Shown: one piece after another, positions 30,601 to 39,947 of the stretch
Position numbering within the stretch: the first letter of the stretch is position 1
Layout: every line of letters begins with the position of its first letter
Assembly (NCBI GenBank): GCA_020342235.1
Contig: CP073215.1
Span: 310,001-374,000 of the forward strand
Direction: 5' to 3'
Source: Saccharomycopsis phalli
Lineage: Eukaryota > Ascomycota > Saccharomycetes > Ascoideales > Saccharomycopsidaceae
Length of the DNA: 64,000 nucleotides
Notes under the pieces: generated by a model
Told to the model about the DNA's origin: nothing
Database searches by the model: none
Seen by the model: the letters and a program-made list of their open reading frames with translations, nothing else
Made by a program: the position numbers and the translations under genes

Positions 30601-33600
30601 TTCAAGTGCCAAGTCTCGCGACAGAGCTGGAGAAACCGGTTCTCCAGCCGCAACTTCTGCTTCCGCTGGTGCAAGAAGAGCACAAACGCGTCGGCCTTCA
30701 TCTTGACCCCGGTATACTGCACCACGTTCCGGCTGTGATGGTCCATTCTGCTGCGCCGGAAAAAGTGTCCGACAAAGAGCGGACTGAGACTCACCTGGTA
30801 CTTGACGGTGCACAACGCCAGACCAAACTTCACCTGCCGCTTTGTGTAATTGTCAATCTCCTCATGGCGGAAGAGCGGCCCGCGCCGGATCGGAAGCCCC
30901 AAGCTCCCGTTGAAGAGTCCCCACCAGCGCATGAAGTAGAGCGTCAAGTGGGGGCTCAAATGGAACGAGTTGTACGTCTCGCGCAGCAGACAGTCCGCGT
31001 CGGTGTTGTTGTTTGCAAACCCAAGCACCAAGTGGATATACTCGCTCCGGAAGCCCGCATAGCTGTCATGATGGCTTGCTACCTCGGCAGGATTGACACG
31101 ATGCACCGCGTAGTGCGGCCGGAAATCCCTGGTCCGGGGGGTATCTCCGGGAGCCCTTGAGCCGCCCCAGGCCTCCTTTTCAAACACCATGCCCAAATGC
31201 CACTCAATGTCGCCCATCAAGTTCACCACCACCTTCTGGAACTTGTCCGACTCAAGATAGATCAGATTGCAGTCTGCCGCCCGGAACTTCCAGTGCCGAC
31301 GGAGATTTGCCAGAAACTCCGGCACCCCATAGATAAACTGCCGTGAACTCACACGTACCAACTTCTCAGGGTCGTTGTCCCCATGCAATGTTAGGGTCAC
31401 GTGATCGTCCCAGCTGAAGACAAAGCCTGCGCCGTCATCCACCAATTTGTAAGGGTCCGCCAGGCCTTTGAGGAACAAATTCAATTTGCCGGCAAACTCA
31501 AACCGCAATTTCCCGTGGATAATCAACCGGATCTTGTCCCACCAGCCAATTGGCGGCGAGTTGTCGATTGGTGGCTTGCTCACATTGTCCAAGCACAACA
31601 TTGCCGTCGATAGTGCGGCCTGGAATGACTTTCCCCAGGACATTATCGCGGAGTTTGGAGCCCGTGATACCACTGTGATGTCGTGGAAGAACTTGACCGG
31701 GTCAAGCGACCGCGAAATGTGGCATGAGTAAAACGGCAGCTGGCTTGGAGCCATGCCGGGCAAAAACGGCACAAACACGCGGCGGCGCGACACAGGATCG
31801 GCATTGAGTCGCTCGGCAAACACTGCGTTGCCTTGGATCGAGATTGGCTGGCCGTCTGCCGCCGGAAGGTGGAGAAGCGGGAGGTAGAAGTCGCGTAGCA
31901 AGATGGTGAGCGAGTCGCAGCCAACGTGCAAATAGAGCGGGATCAACAAGCTGTACTGCGAGTCCCGGGGCATTTTCTTGCCGACGTCGTACAAGAAGTC
32001 GGGCAACGTCCCACTGAGTCGCGGCGGCAGAAGTTCGAGACTGAAGTTCTTGGAGAAGAGCGAGATCAACGACGGACGCGACGAAAACTCCACCACGTTA
32101 TATGCGCGGTTTGTGATGCTGTCAGTGAAGTTTTCGCCCAAGACGATCTTGTTCTTGTGCCGAATGGCAAACTTTTGCACTTTCATCGCCCGCTGGTGCC
32201 GGTGGTACCACGACTTGGAAAAGTGCTCGTACAACCGGAACTTCTTGTCAATCAACCCACGCGTGTCCCTGCTGGCTGTTCCCCGATACACGTCCTGGTC
32301 AATCATGTCTAACAAGTCCTGCTTCTGTTTCCAGGTCGCCGGGGCAGGGCCCTTGGGCACGCTGCGCCGGGCGGCCCGCTTTGGGCTGAACGGCCCGTGG
32401 AGGAACGTCCCCCGGGCGGTGTCCCGTGCGGTGTCCCGCGCCTGGGTCAACGGCACCAGAGTCGCAGGGTCCGGGCCAAAATGATGGTCCACCGCCGACA
32501 AGTCAAAGAGACTGAGTTTCTCGTATCGCTCGCGCTGCTCAATGAGCCCCACGCGGAAGATGAGCGCAAGCTCGGCCTCAAAGAAGTTGTCCTTGATGTC
32601 GAGACTCAACTTGCTGCTGTTGATCCGGAGCGTCGGCACGCGTTTCGCCGGCTCGGCCTCGGGCACAATCGCCTTGAGCGGGGCGTTTCGGCCGGCCCGG
32701 GAAATGGCCTTGAAGTTGGCGGTGATTTGCTTGAGCGCCTTGAACACCGTGATCACCGAATCGGTGATGGTGTAGAAGAGAAACCGGAACGGGAGCGAGA
32801 GCCGGAGTTCCTGGAGGTCGAACACAAGGTCGGAGACGGAGCTGCGGATGCCGTTGACGTTGAGCATGCAGAAGATTTCGTCTGTTGGTGAGTCGGGCTT
32901 TTGCAGTCGGGTGTAGAGCCTGGTGTTGGCGATGCTGAGCTGGGAGGTGTATGATGTTTTGTTTAGGGTGAGGAGGAGGAGGATATTTTCTGGCAAGTCC
33001 AAGTGGACTGATGTGTAGTTGATCAGGATGGACACGGGTGGTGAAAAGGGCGGGGAGGTTGTCAGGGTGGTTGACTGACTAGATGAGTGATTAGAGGTTG
33101 GCAATGTCTGACTGGAATTTGGTGTATCAGGTTGACTTGATTTTGGTGTATCAGGTTGACTAAATTTTGGTGTATCAGGTTGACTAGAATTTGGTTTGTC
33201 AGACCGAGAATTCAACCGATATTTCAACCCACCACAGTCCACCTCCCCATGAAAATCACCCAGTTGCACATCCGCCAGCTCCATTCGCTGACTCCGCACA
33301 TTCATCACCACCAAACGAGCCAAGTACACCGTCACAAACACCACCCACACCACCGTCACGTTCCCCGTCGCCTCAATCCGATCAATGTCCACATGATACC
33401 CTCGATCCTCATAGTGCACACGCACTTCGGGCACCGTGAGAAACTGCTGGGCCACCGACTTTTCGCAAATCGCCGCTGAGCTGCGCTCCAAGATCGTGAA
33501 GCACGCAGCCTGGCTCACGGTTCCACGACAGTCTTGTAGTTCCAAGTGGGTTCCTGAAACGGCAACTTCGACGCTTCCAAGCCGCAACTGGATGCCCCGC

Positions 33601-36600
33601 AATCCATTGGAGAGATTTACCATGGTGCCATGGGACAAGTCCTTTGTCTCGCCATTGATCACATTGATCTCATTCATTTCTCCATCCCTCGCTCCCTCTA
33701 TCCATCCATTTATTTCTCCATCCCTCCCTCCCTCCCTCCCTCCATTTATTTCTCTATCCCTCCCTCCCTCCATCCATCCATTCACTTCTCCATCCCTCCC
33801 TCCCTCCCTCCCAGTGCTAACCATCTCATCTGGAAGTATGTCCCGTGCCCCAAACGAAACAAGAACACCTCGCGCCTCAAACGCACCACTATACGTAAAT
33901 GGCGTCGAAAAACCACGTCTCCGAGATTGCCTCCCCCGGAACATCCTCATGTGCTCCGCAAGCTGAACAAGAGCCACCATCACCGAGCGTTTGGTCAAGT
34001 TGAGCATCCCATTCAGAAACGCACCATTTGCCGTCACATCCACACTAAGCGTCCTGCTGTCAATGTTAATGGCCAGACTCACGGAAAAGCTCTTGAAATG
34101 ACACACGGGAAAGTACGCAAGCCCGTGGGTGTTCTTGACCGGCACTGACGACGTCTCAAAGCTCTTGACCATGAACGTGCTCATTTCCACCACCGCACGC
34201 AACGACTTGTTGTGGTTGTTAAAATCGTGATAAAACTCGGCCACCGAATCATCGAGAATGTCTCGCAGCTCCTCAGGAAACTCCACCAAGTCGTTGTTGG
34301 GGCTGTCTTGCTGCGTATAGAGCCCGTTTTGGTGGTCCTTGGCCCGGACAGTGTCGAGGGTGAAGTAGATTTTCTGGCCCTCGCCAATGAGCTGTGTGCC
34401 GCCATAGAGGTCGGAGACGTTTATTGTGACGTCGCCCACGATTATATGGATTTCAAAGAGCGGGAGGTGTCTCACGGAGTGTCTCTGGCTCCCACTCTTT
34501 GGAGTAATTTCTTTGCTCTTTGGAGTAATCTCTTTGCTCTTTGGACTAATCTCTTTGCTCTTTGGAGTAATCTCTTTGCTCTTTGGAGTGGATATCTCTT
34601 CATTCTGTTTAGTGTACCTCTCTCCACCCTGTTTAGTGTACCCCTCTCCACTCTTTGGAGTAATCTCTTCATTCTCTTTAGTAAATCTCCCTCTCCCATA
34701 GTCCCCCGACAAAAGCCGTTGCAAAGTGCTCATCACTTGCAAATCATACGGACTCATCGACACATACGGACTATCCACCAGAGTGCTCAGAATAAACTTA
34801 TAACTAAAAACCTCGCCCCCACCAGCCCCATCACCCCAGATTTCCTCGTACAACTTCTGCAAATTGTACACATTGCTTCGGGTGCAGTTGGTAATCACAG
34901 GCGTGTACAACACCGTGTGGCCAAGAAGTTTCACCCGCAAGCTATTGACATTCGCTATAAACTCGTGGGTGATGATCTTCGCCCGCGACTTGTACGTATC
35001 ATGCTGGAATTTCTCAATGTTCCGGAAAGACGTCAACAGGTTTTCCACCGCAACTTCCACCGTCTGCGAAAAATGCTCCTCAGAGCCGAGAAACCCGTAC
35101 ATGACTCGCAGGTTCACTAGCTTGATATCCACCGACTGTATACGGCTTAGCAATCTGGAATCCAACGTCGACTTGGACTTGGGCTTGGGGCCTGAGTGCG
35201 GCAAGTCAACAAGGTGAAGAGGAATCACCAAGTCAGACACCACGAATTCGAGTTTCACGGCCCCATACTCTGGTTTAAAGAGACATTTTGCCTCCAACAA
35301 GCTGAGCACGGGCTGTTTTATCATGCGTTCCGTGGTCTGTGTGCTGTTGGCATTTTCTATCTGGACTTGTGTAGTGACTGAGCCGTCGGTGACACGGAGT
35401 TTCAAGCCCTGATGAGTGGTGGAGATGGTACTGAGTTCAATGTGTTTGAATTCCAATGTACTTTGAACGAGGTATTCATGGGAGGGAGTATCACTATTTG
35501 GAGAATTGGCGTCACGATTTGGAGAATTGGTGTTACGATTTGGAGAGTTGGTGCCAAGATCTGGAGAACAAGTGCCAAGACTTGGAATATTCGCGCCAAG
35601 ACTCTTGTCAGAATTGGGCACCACTGGCTTTTTCGAAGACACATTACACTCTGTAGAATCAATCTCAGTCGAATCACCCTCAGTTGGTTCACCCTCAGTT
35701 GGTTCACCCTCAGTTGGTTCACCCTCGGCAAAATCAACCGTCGAATCCCCTCCATTTGAACTCAAATTCTCACCCAGAAAAATATCCGCCAACTCAGCAA
35801 AGTCCAACCTTCCTGACCGCATCATCTCCTCAATCTTCCGCTCAATATCCATCTTCTTCTTAAACCCCCTCTCACTACTACCAAACCTCTTGGCAAAGTC
35901 CCGGTACTCAGGCACATTTAGACACTTCAACTCCTCAAGTAGCTCAAAATCACCCTTGGAAATAAACAATCCATCTCTGGACCTTCGCCGAGTAAACGGA
36001 AAAGACACCGTCACACCTTTGACTTGCACACGCACCTGCTCCAGTACCGCCCACCGCATCACCCTGCCCATGATGTCACGTGATCCGCCCAGAGAGCGGC
36101 GTGGCCCAGACCGGATGGACCGGATCTTGTGTCTGAGTCCCTCAAGATCCGAAACCACCACTTGCAAATCCTCCAACAAGACCTCGTTGTTTCCTCGCTT
36201 GCGTCTTCGGAACCGTCTGCGTCTCCGCGGCATCCCCGAGAAAATCATGCCGATGTATGGCAGATATTGTAGAAATGGCTTCCATATCCAGGAGCAATAG
36301 TGCACTGCAGATACAATATAATGATTCTTGGTAAACCCAAAATAGCGACTAACAACAAATTGCCATGCCAACGTCTTGAGAACCGCGATCCGCACGCGTT
36401 TTGTCGATATTTCCAACACAATTTTGCCCTGGTGCCTGAGAACCACTCTCAAGTTCTTGTGGTTGACAATACCAATAAAACCGTAAAATTCCACATCGTA
36501 CCGACGCAACTTCCGCCGGATAAAGTATCTCACTATATAGCTGAACAAATCCAACTGTTCGACGCCCAATCCCACTATGCTGGACACCACAAATGGAACC

Positions 36601-37088
36601 GCCAAAAAAAGCACATTGTTCCACACACTGGAAGCAGAGAACCACAAATTGCTGAGAAAATGAACAAACATGTACCATTGAGGCGGCACAATATAAAAAA
36701 CAAAGCCCAAACCGTACTCTAGCCAGGCACTGCGAGGAGGGGGTCGTTCACCCCCTTTTCGTCGGAAGCCCGAGCGTCTGCGATGGCGGAATCGCGGCAT
36801 CAACTGTTTTCTAAGCGAATTGACGGTTTCCTGGTACAAAGTGTCGAGGTATTTTGGGTCGGAAGCCGGTATCGCCGAAAACGGCTTGATTTCGGCCGTG
36901 CTGCTGGATATTTCGGGGCCCTGCGGTGATATATGATCCGGCGTGGCATTGGCGTCACACAAGGCACAAATTGCCGCCAAAAAAAGCACCGGGAGGTAAG
37001 CTATCACAGGTAAATTGCGTAGTGAAGCTTTCATGTATAAAGGGCATTGCGGCAAGTCTGGAAATATATCGCGGGCCGGGTAAGACAT
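27612..37088 (-). CDS. FMP27: Bridge-like lipid transfer protein Fmp27/BLTP2 (Hobbit/SABRE family)
   Basis: A 3158-residue member of the rod-shaped repeating-beta-groove lipid-transfer proteins at ER contact sites. The three Fmp27 signature regions are present in order: the SW region (FSKSWYHRHQRAMKV, about residue 1620), the GFWDK region as GWWDKIRLIIHGKLRF (about 1845), and WPPW (GQWPPWLNQEAFYDATW, about 2670). The C-terminus (HSIDLNLTYKANRPLSIANV... LIHHTGDIIGNKLRHHKK) also fits. The N-terminus has a signal/anchor-like segment (NLPVIAYLPVLFLAAICAL) and a second hydrophobic stretch at about 150-175. It is longer than the 2628-residue yeast protein because of in-frame minisatellites: EGEPT, SPNRNTN, SKEITPK, SSQPDTP, GREGGRDGE, SEKKSALEK and SKGQ units. 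Met19 (37034) is an alternative start. Confidence 0.93.
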   Translation of the reverse strand: MSYPARDIFPDLPQCPLYMKASLRNLPVIAYLPVLFLAAICALCDANATPDHISPQGPEISSSTAEIKPFSAIPASDPKYLDTLYQETVNSLRKQLMPRFRHRRRSGFRRKGGERPPPRSAWLEYGLGFVFYIVPPQWYMFVHFLSNLWFSASSVWNNVLFLAVPFVVSSIVGLGVEQLDLFSYIVRYFIRRKLRRYDVEFYGFIGIVNHKNLRVVLRHQGKIVLEISTKRVRIAVLKTLAWQFVVSRYFGFTKNHYIVSAVHYCSWIWKPFLQYLPYIGMIFSGMPRRRRRFRRRKRGNNEVLLEDLQVVVSDLEGLRHKIRSIRSGPRRSLGGSRDIMGRVMRWAVLEQVRVQVKGVTVSFPFTRRRSRDGLFISKGDFELLEELKCLNVPEYRDFAKRFGSSERGFKKKMDIERKIEEMMRSGRLDFAELADIFLGENLSSNGGDSTVDFAEGEPTEGEPTEGEPTEGDSTEIDSTECNVSSKKPVVPNSDKSLGANIPSLGTCSPDLGTNSPNRNTNSPNRDANSPNSDTPSHEYLVQSTLEFKHIELSTISTTHQGLKLRVTDGSVTTQVQIENANSTQTTERMIKQPVLSLLEAKCLFKPEYGAVKLEFVVSDLVIPLHLVDLPHSGPKPKSKSTLDSRLLSRIQSVDIKLVNLRVMYGFLGSEEHFSQTVEVAVENLLTSFRNIEKFQHDTYKSRAKIITHEFIANVNSLRVKLLGHTVLYTPVITNCTRSNVYNLQKLYEEIWGDGAGGGEVFSYKFILSTLVDSPYVSMSPYDLQVMSTLQRLLSGDYGRGRFTKENEEITPKSGEGYTKQGGERYTKQNEEISTPKSKEITPKSKEISPKSKEITPKSKEITPKSGSQRHSVRHLPLFEIHIIVGDVTINVSDLYGGTQLIGEGQKIYFTLDTVRAKDHQNGLYTQQDSPNNDLVEFPEELRDILDDSVAEFYHDFNNHNKSLRAVVEMSTFMVKSFETSSVPVKNTHGLAYFPVCHFKSFSVSLAINIDSRTLSVDVTANGAFLNGMLNLTKRSVMVALVQLAEHMRMFRGRQSRRRGFSTPFTYSGAFEARGVLVSFGARDILPDEMVSTGREGGRDGEVNGWMEGGRDREINGGREGGRDGEINGWIEGARDGEMNEINVINGETKDLSHGTMVNLSNGLRGIQLRLGSVEVAVSGTHLELQDCRGTVSQAACFTILERSSAAICEKSVAQQFLTVPEVRVHYEDRGYHVDIDRIEATGNVTVVWVVFVTVYLARLVVMNVRSQRMELADVQLGDFHGEVDCGGLKYRLNSRSDKPNSSQPDTPKFSQPDTPKSSQPDTPNSSQTLPTSNHSSSQSTTLTTSPPFSPPVSILINYTSVHLDLPENILLLLTLNKTSYTSQLSIANTRLYTRLQKPDSPTDEIFCMLNVNGIRSSVSDLVFDLQELRLSLPFRFLFYTITDSVITVFKALKQITANFKAISRAGRNAPLKAIVPEAEPAKRVPTLRINSSKLSLDIKDNFFEAELALIFRVGLIEQRERYEKLSLFDLSAVDHHFGPDPATLVPLTQARDTARDTARGTFLHGPFSPKRAARRSVPKGPAPATWKQKQDLLDMIDQDVYRGTASRDTRGLIDKKFRLYEHFSKSWYHRHQRAMKVQKFAIRHKNKIVLGENFTDSITNRAYNVVEFSSRPSLISLFSKNFSLELLPPRLSGTLPDFLYDVGKKMPRDSQYSLLIPLYLHVGCDSLTILLRDFYLPLLHLPAADGQPISIQGNAVFAERLNADPVSRRRVFVPFLPGMAPSQLPFYSCHISRSLDPVKFFHDITVVSRAPNSAIMSWGKSFQAALSTAMLCLDNVSKPPIDNSPPIGWWDKIRLIIHGKLRFEFAGKLNLFLKGLADPYKLVDDGAGFVFSWDDHVTLTLHGDNDPEKLVRVSSRQFIYGVPEFLANLRRHWKFRAADCNLIYLESDKFQKVVVNLMGDIEWHLGMVFEKEAWGGSRAPGDTPRTRDFRPHYAVHRVNPAEVASHHDSYAGFRSEYIHLVLGFANNNTDADCLLRETYNSFHLSPHLTLYFMRWWGLFNGSLGLPIRRGPLFRHEEIDNYTKRQVKFGLALCTVKYQVSLSPLFVGHFFRRSRMDHHSRNVVQYTGVKMKADAFVLFLHQRKQKLRLENRFLQLCRETWHLKFNQGKIDCTAADARIVNTEFAEQSLEDLLLHSLQVDSDTMSTDSSASEPLVVIFPDLGAAPRGDSNCAAENRSWVDIDDYIELDYARPRSTRPRVELMPLFASPRMTYIRQNERDVVPQKYPFGAGQMCGGIPGQEETRIALAERRYRELEEELARGGDREVLEDSLDTIAMVIREQREYLGPRGEEKDNMKEEGKTMDEGKVLERGSKHVNEGESKHVSERRESETSESETSEKKSVLEKKSALENGIVLEKESEKSEKKIALEKKSALEKKSALDNGKVLEKESEKSEKENEKNSVTSFDTPLDTHSSYSFAPSLSHSPSLRKTKTNQSIVSSTHASFSQLRETSSLQSTSSFSNRLIIHDLLLKWNNRLRDHFFKYIGEVNDIRSYRYFMSRDIISHLESLASHTKPQNASHSDTLPPGTELLHIFLVKLVNPQIQLQSAQNRQSVALVLAEDIELRASDLLGPETRLETRFQLLLTHMQVFVVAASQVAQHRVLFRRHGFGSESGQWPPWLNQEAFYDATWLDWLSVVDRTLCSVRYFRADALCPAAGQNRLDVDLDSVVFSGDSSQFASVYYIVLDLLLAHGLKASLRSAKLRRLLLASDLESIDHPDKYVENIQTQIRALQFTKNNFLLRDTGTSPDHLACLDVWIHRLKLKLLYSIRALRTPDARRDLLSQIHAEKLIWRFLDARRDVFLDLALAHCRYSSVSLSRGSATKSVCIRSINGFSAGSLGDFIAPGKSHPKQGRQSKGQSKGQSKGQSKGQSMGQSMGQSLNPLNSSNMISVHWKNLAPVGGISVMERVVVDISPLLLQIESSSARQLFEYIFPRKNNAPKPQTPDPANGIQIMEQRSAKFVNFNRVELHSIDLNLTYKANRPLSIANVNQLVVHIPPLTYINYICTVQDLTLAIKKDLIRVLIHHTGDIIGNKLRHHKKHEPMVNYGRLEYETQKDTQKNTRRNRRLALRNSSESEPYIDDLGSGIDLVHPVDLMDHKFG

Positions 37089-38963
37089 GCATGTTAGCGA
37101 GATGACTGGAGGTTGTTTGATTTTTCATTGGGCTTTTGACGCACGCTAATTTTGACGCGTATCCCTGACGGATTTTCCAGTTGAGATTTTTCACTGGCTA
37201 TGCAATGTTAGTATGCAAAATATATAAATTGGCAATGCAAATTATACACAGTATGCAAAATATACAAAATGTACAAATTTATAGACAATTGTATACGAAA
37301 ATACATGAAATTTTTGACATGTTTGACATTTTTGACATTTGACATTTGGCATTTATACACACAACATCGGACTATCTACTCCAACATACTCTTGTTTCAA
37401 TACTCTTTTCATCTCCACCCACCCTATCACACCTACCATAATTATACCTACCATGATTCCACTTCCCCTCTTGTCCTTTAATACCCATCATCTCCACCTA
37501 CCCCCTCTTTAATTTCCATATCTCACCATTTAATCATTCCATCCCATGCAAATTAAACTTCACATCTAAATTAAACTTCGCATCTGAGATTCACCCAGAT
37601 TTCATGCAAATTCCATCCACACTATCCATCTACTTGGTATAATCTTGGCATGGTCTTTCCCTTTATTGCCTGCTCCCTTGCATGTGTCAATTGACGTTGT
37701 TATTTCTGTACTTGGCCATCTCCAAACGGTGATTAAACAAGTATAATTCAACACAGTGCCATTATGGGGCAGCTGAAACCCGCATCAACTCACAAATAGC
37801 TGTCTGGGATTAAACTCAATTAAGCAGATTTACCAATTCGTAGTACTTGAACTATAAGTCTAGTGCCCTTGCCAAGTTTGACTGCTGAATCTCATCATTT
37901 GTTGGACGACGTGAGTCAATTGACCACATGGCCTGTGTCTCTTGCCAATCTATCAATTTATTAATTCCACGAGGATATAATCGTACAATCATTCGTCATC
38001 TCCGTGAGATTCAGCCCATTGAACCTCAAATAAAACAGATTCTATAAAGTTTTCAGCCCAGATGGATACTAAAGAGTTGTAGGTTCATCAATTGCCTCAT
38101 GTTCCGGACTAAGTGTATACTTGTCGAATCGCAAAATACAAAAATAAATCAAGGTTCATTCAAACCGAGACAATCTCCAGAAGTTTACAGCACATCCGGT
38201 ACCTCAAGTAATAACGTTCTCAAGCAATAAGCTTCATTCTCAAGCAATAAGCTTCATTCTCAAGCAATAAGCTTCATTCTCAAGCAATAAGCTTCATTCT
38301 CAAGCAATACAAATCGTCAGATCTAATTAGCCCACTATGACCAGATTTGAATGCACCAGACCAAATGGTCGCAAAACCGTACCCAGCTTGATTCAAACTA
38401 TACAGGCAATTCTTGGCACAATTTCTCAGAAACAGCGCACACAAGTCTTTGTCAATCTACCGTGTTTCAGAGGCAATACAGTGGGATACCAGGATGATCT
38501 TTGTGCCTTTTTTTGAAATGACTCATCTCATGGCTTATTGTTCAAGGTTGACATTTATCATGACATTAGACAAGCTTGATCACTGTAAAATATAAATTCT
38601 AGGTAATTTGTCCACTTGGCAACAAGCAACTGAATAACCCTAGTCATACTAACCATTCAAGTTGAAACAACAAGGCCGTTGGTCATACAATACCTGGTTA
38701 ATATATCCTTATTCAATCACTCTAGATGCCTTGTTTCTTGATGCCAGCTGTTTTAACGCAAACACTCCCGATGAAGTACCCATTCTTCGTAAGTAAATTA
38801 GTCTCGATTAAATTTAAAAATTCCAATGTTAGTTGATCACGATAGAATTTGACCACGATAGAATTTGACCACGTTTACAACCTCGACATGGACTCATAAA
38901 TTGAATAAATCAATAATTAAAATTGCAGTACAAGCAGCCAGCTAAATATATACATAAAAGAGC
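37089..38963. other. Gene-free spacer upstream of FMP27
   Basis: AT-rich with no gene seen. ACATTTTTGACATTTGAC repeats lie at about 37310-37350 and ATCTAAATTAAACTTCRCATC duplicates at about 37555-37580. A 20-bp array occupies 38219-38309. GATAGAATTTGACCACG duplicates lie at about 38842-38870. Confidence 0.55.
38219..38309. repeat. 20-bp minisatellite
   Basis: About 4.5 perfect copies of ctcaagcaataagcttcatt. The perfection suggests recent expansion. Confidence 0.95.
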
Positions 38964-39947
38964 TTATTCATCTGCAACCTGCCAGTCAAGAGTACTCACT
39001 TGGCTTGAAAACTCCCCCATTGACCCCCAGATACCCACCATCAACAAGTAATGCTGACCTAAAAGAACCCACTCCTCCAACTCGTCCACCAATTCTAATG
39101 ACGCAATTCTGTCATGATCATCCTTTGAAACCCACTTTCTATATACAAACTCGATATCTGCGCCAAAAAATACACACCCAGGGATCTGAAGCCGCAACTG
39201 TTCTTGCTGAAGGGCCAAGGAGTCCATTTGCCGCATCAAAATACCGCGAGCAGCAAGATTGCCTAACATAACTTCGCCAAACTTGTCGTGCAAGTTCCCT
39301 GGATCATACACCACAATACTTCCACGGTCAAAATACAGACTCACGGTGCCGAGAACATTACCAGAGGATTCCAGCGGCATGTAACAAAAGATACACTCGC
39401 TAATTACCAATGTTGGAACCTTGCTATCAAGAAATTCACGCAATACTCCGGCCAAACCGTCGCCCCGCAAGTCGAGCCCGGCCATATGGTACCTCACGTG
39501 ATCGCAGCATTGTGCCAACCTCGGCTGGGACTCAATAATCTGTTTCTTCAACTCCACTGACTCGGGGAAGTCGATTTCGAGGTATTTCAAGTCAGGATAG
39601 CGTGGTAATAGCTTGAAGACACGCGTATCGCTTCCTGCTCCCACTGAGACAATTTGATGGGGGCCGGGAGTAGCTAGAAACCGCAGCACGATTTTATCAA
39701 TGGACACCGAACGGATGTACGTGCCTCTCTTTATAATTGGGTACTTTGATCGAAGCGCGTGCTCAGAGAAGTTTTGGCTGATGAGTCTTCGTGGCGACAG
39801 AACGCCCTGGGATTTTGGAAGCACGGCTTTGAGCCCCTCAATGAAGGGGCCTAGGTATTCGTCGTCGTAATACTTTTGTTTTGTGGTGGATAACCGCGAT
39901 GAAAGTGCATCAAAGTCGGTGAACCGTACCGCGATGTCACTGTTCAT
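38964..39947 (-). CDS. PPM1: Leucine carboxyl methyltransferase 1 (PP2A methyltransferase)
   Basis: Methylates the C-terminal Leu of the PP2A catalytic subunit using SAM. The 327-residue length equals the family norm (yeast Ppm1, 328). Key blocks: YYDDEYLGPFI near the start, RGTYIRS (74-80), the SAM motif QIVSVGAGSDTRVF (98-111), LEIDFPE (123-129), LVISECIFCYMP, VVYDPG, and MVGIW near the end. ATG at 39947. A TCACGTGG E-box lies about 25 bases upstream. The SAM-binding and substrate residues appear intact. The minus-strand neighbour FMP27 is far downstream and unrelated. Confidence 0.95.
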   Translation of the reverse strand: MNSDIAVRFTDFDALSSRLSTTKQKYYDDEYLGPFIEGLKAVLPKSQGVLSPRRLISQNFSEHALRSKYPIIKRGTYIRSVSIDKIVLRFLATPGPHQIVSVGAGSDTRVFKLLPRYPDLKYLEIDFPESVELKKQIIESQPRLAQCCDHVRYHMAGLDLRGDGLAGVLREFLDSKVPTLVISECIFCYMPLESSGNVLGTVSLYFDRGSIVVYDPGNLHDKFGEVMLGNLAARGILMRQMDSLALQQEQLRLQIPGCVFFGADIEFVYRKWVSKDDHDRIASLELVDELEEWVLLGQHYLLMVGIWGSMGEFSSQVSTLDWQVADE

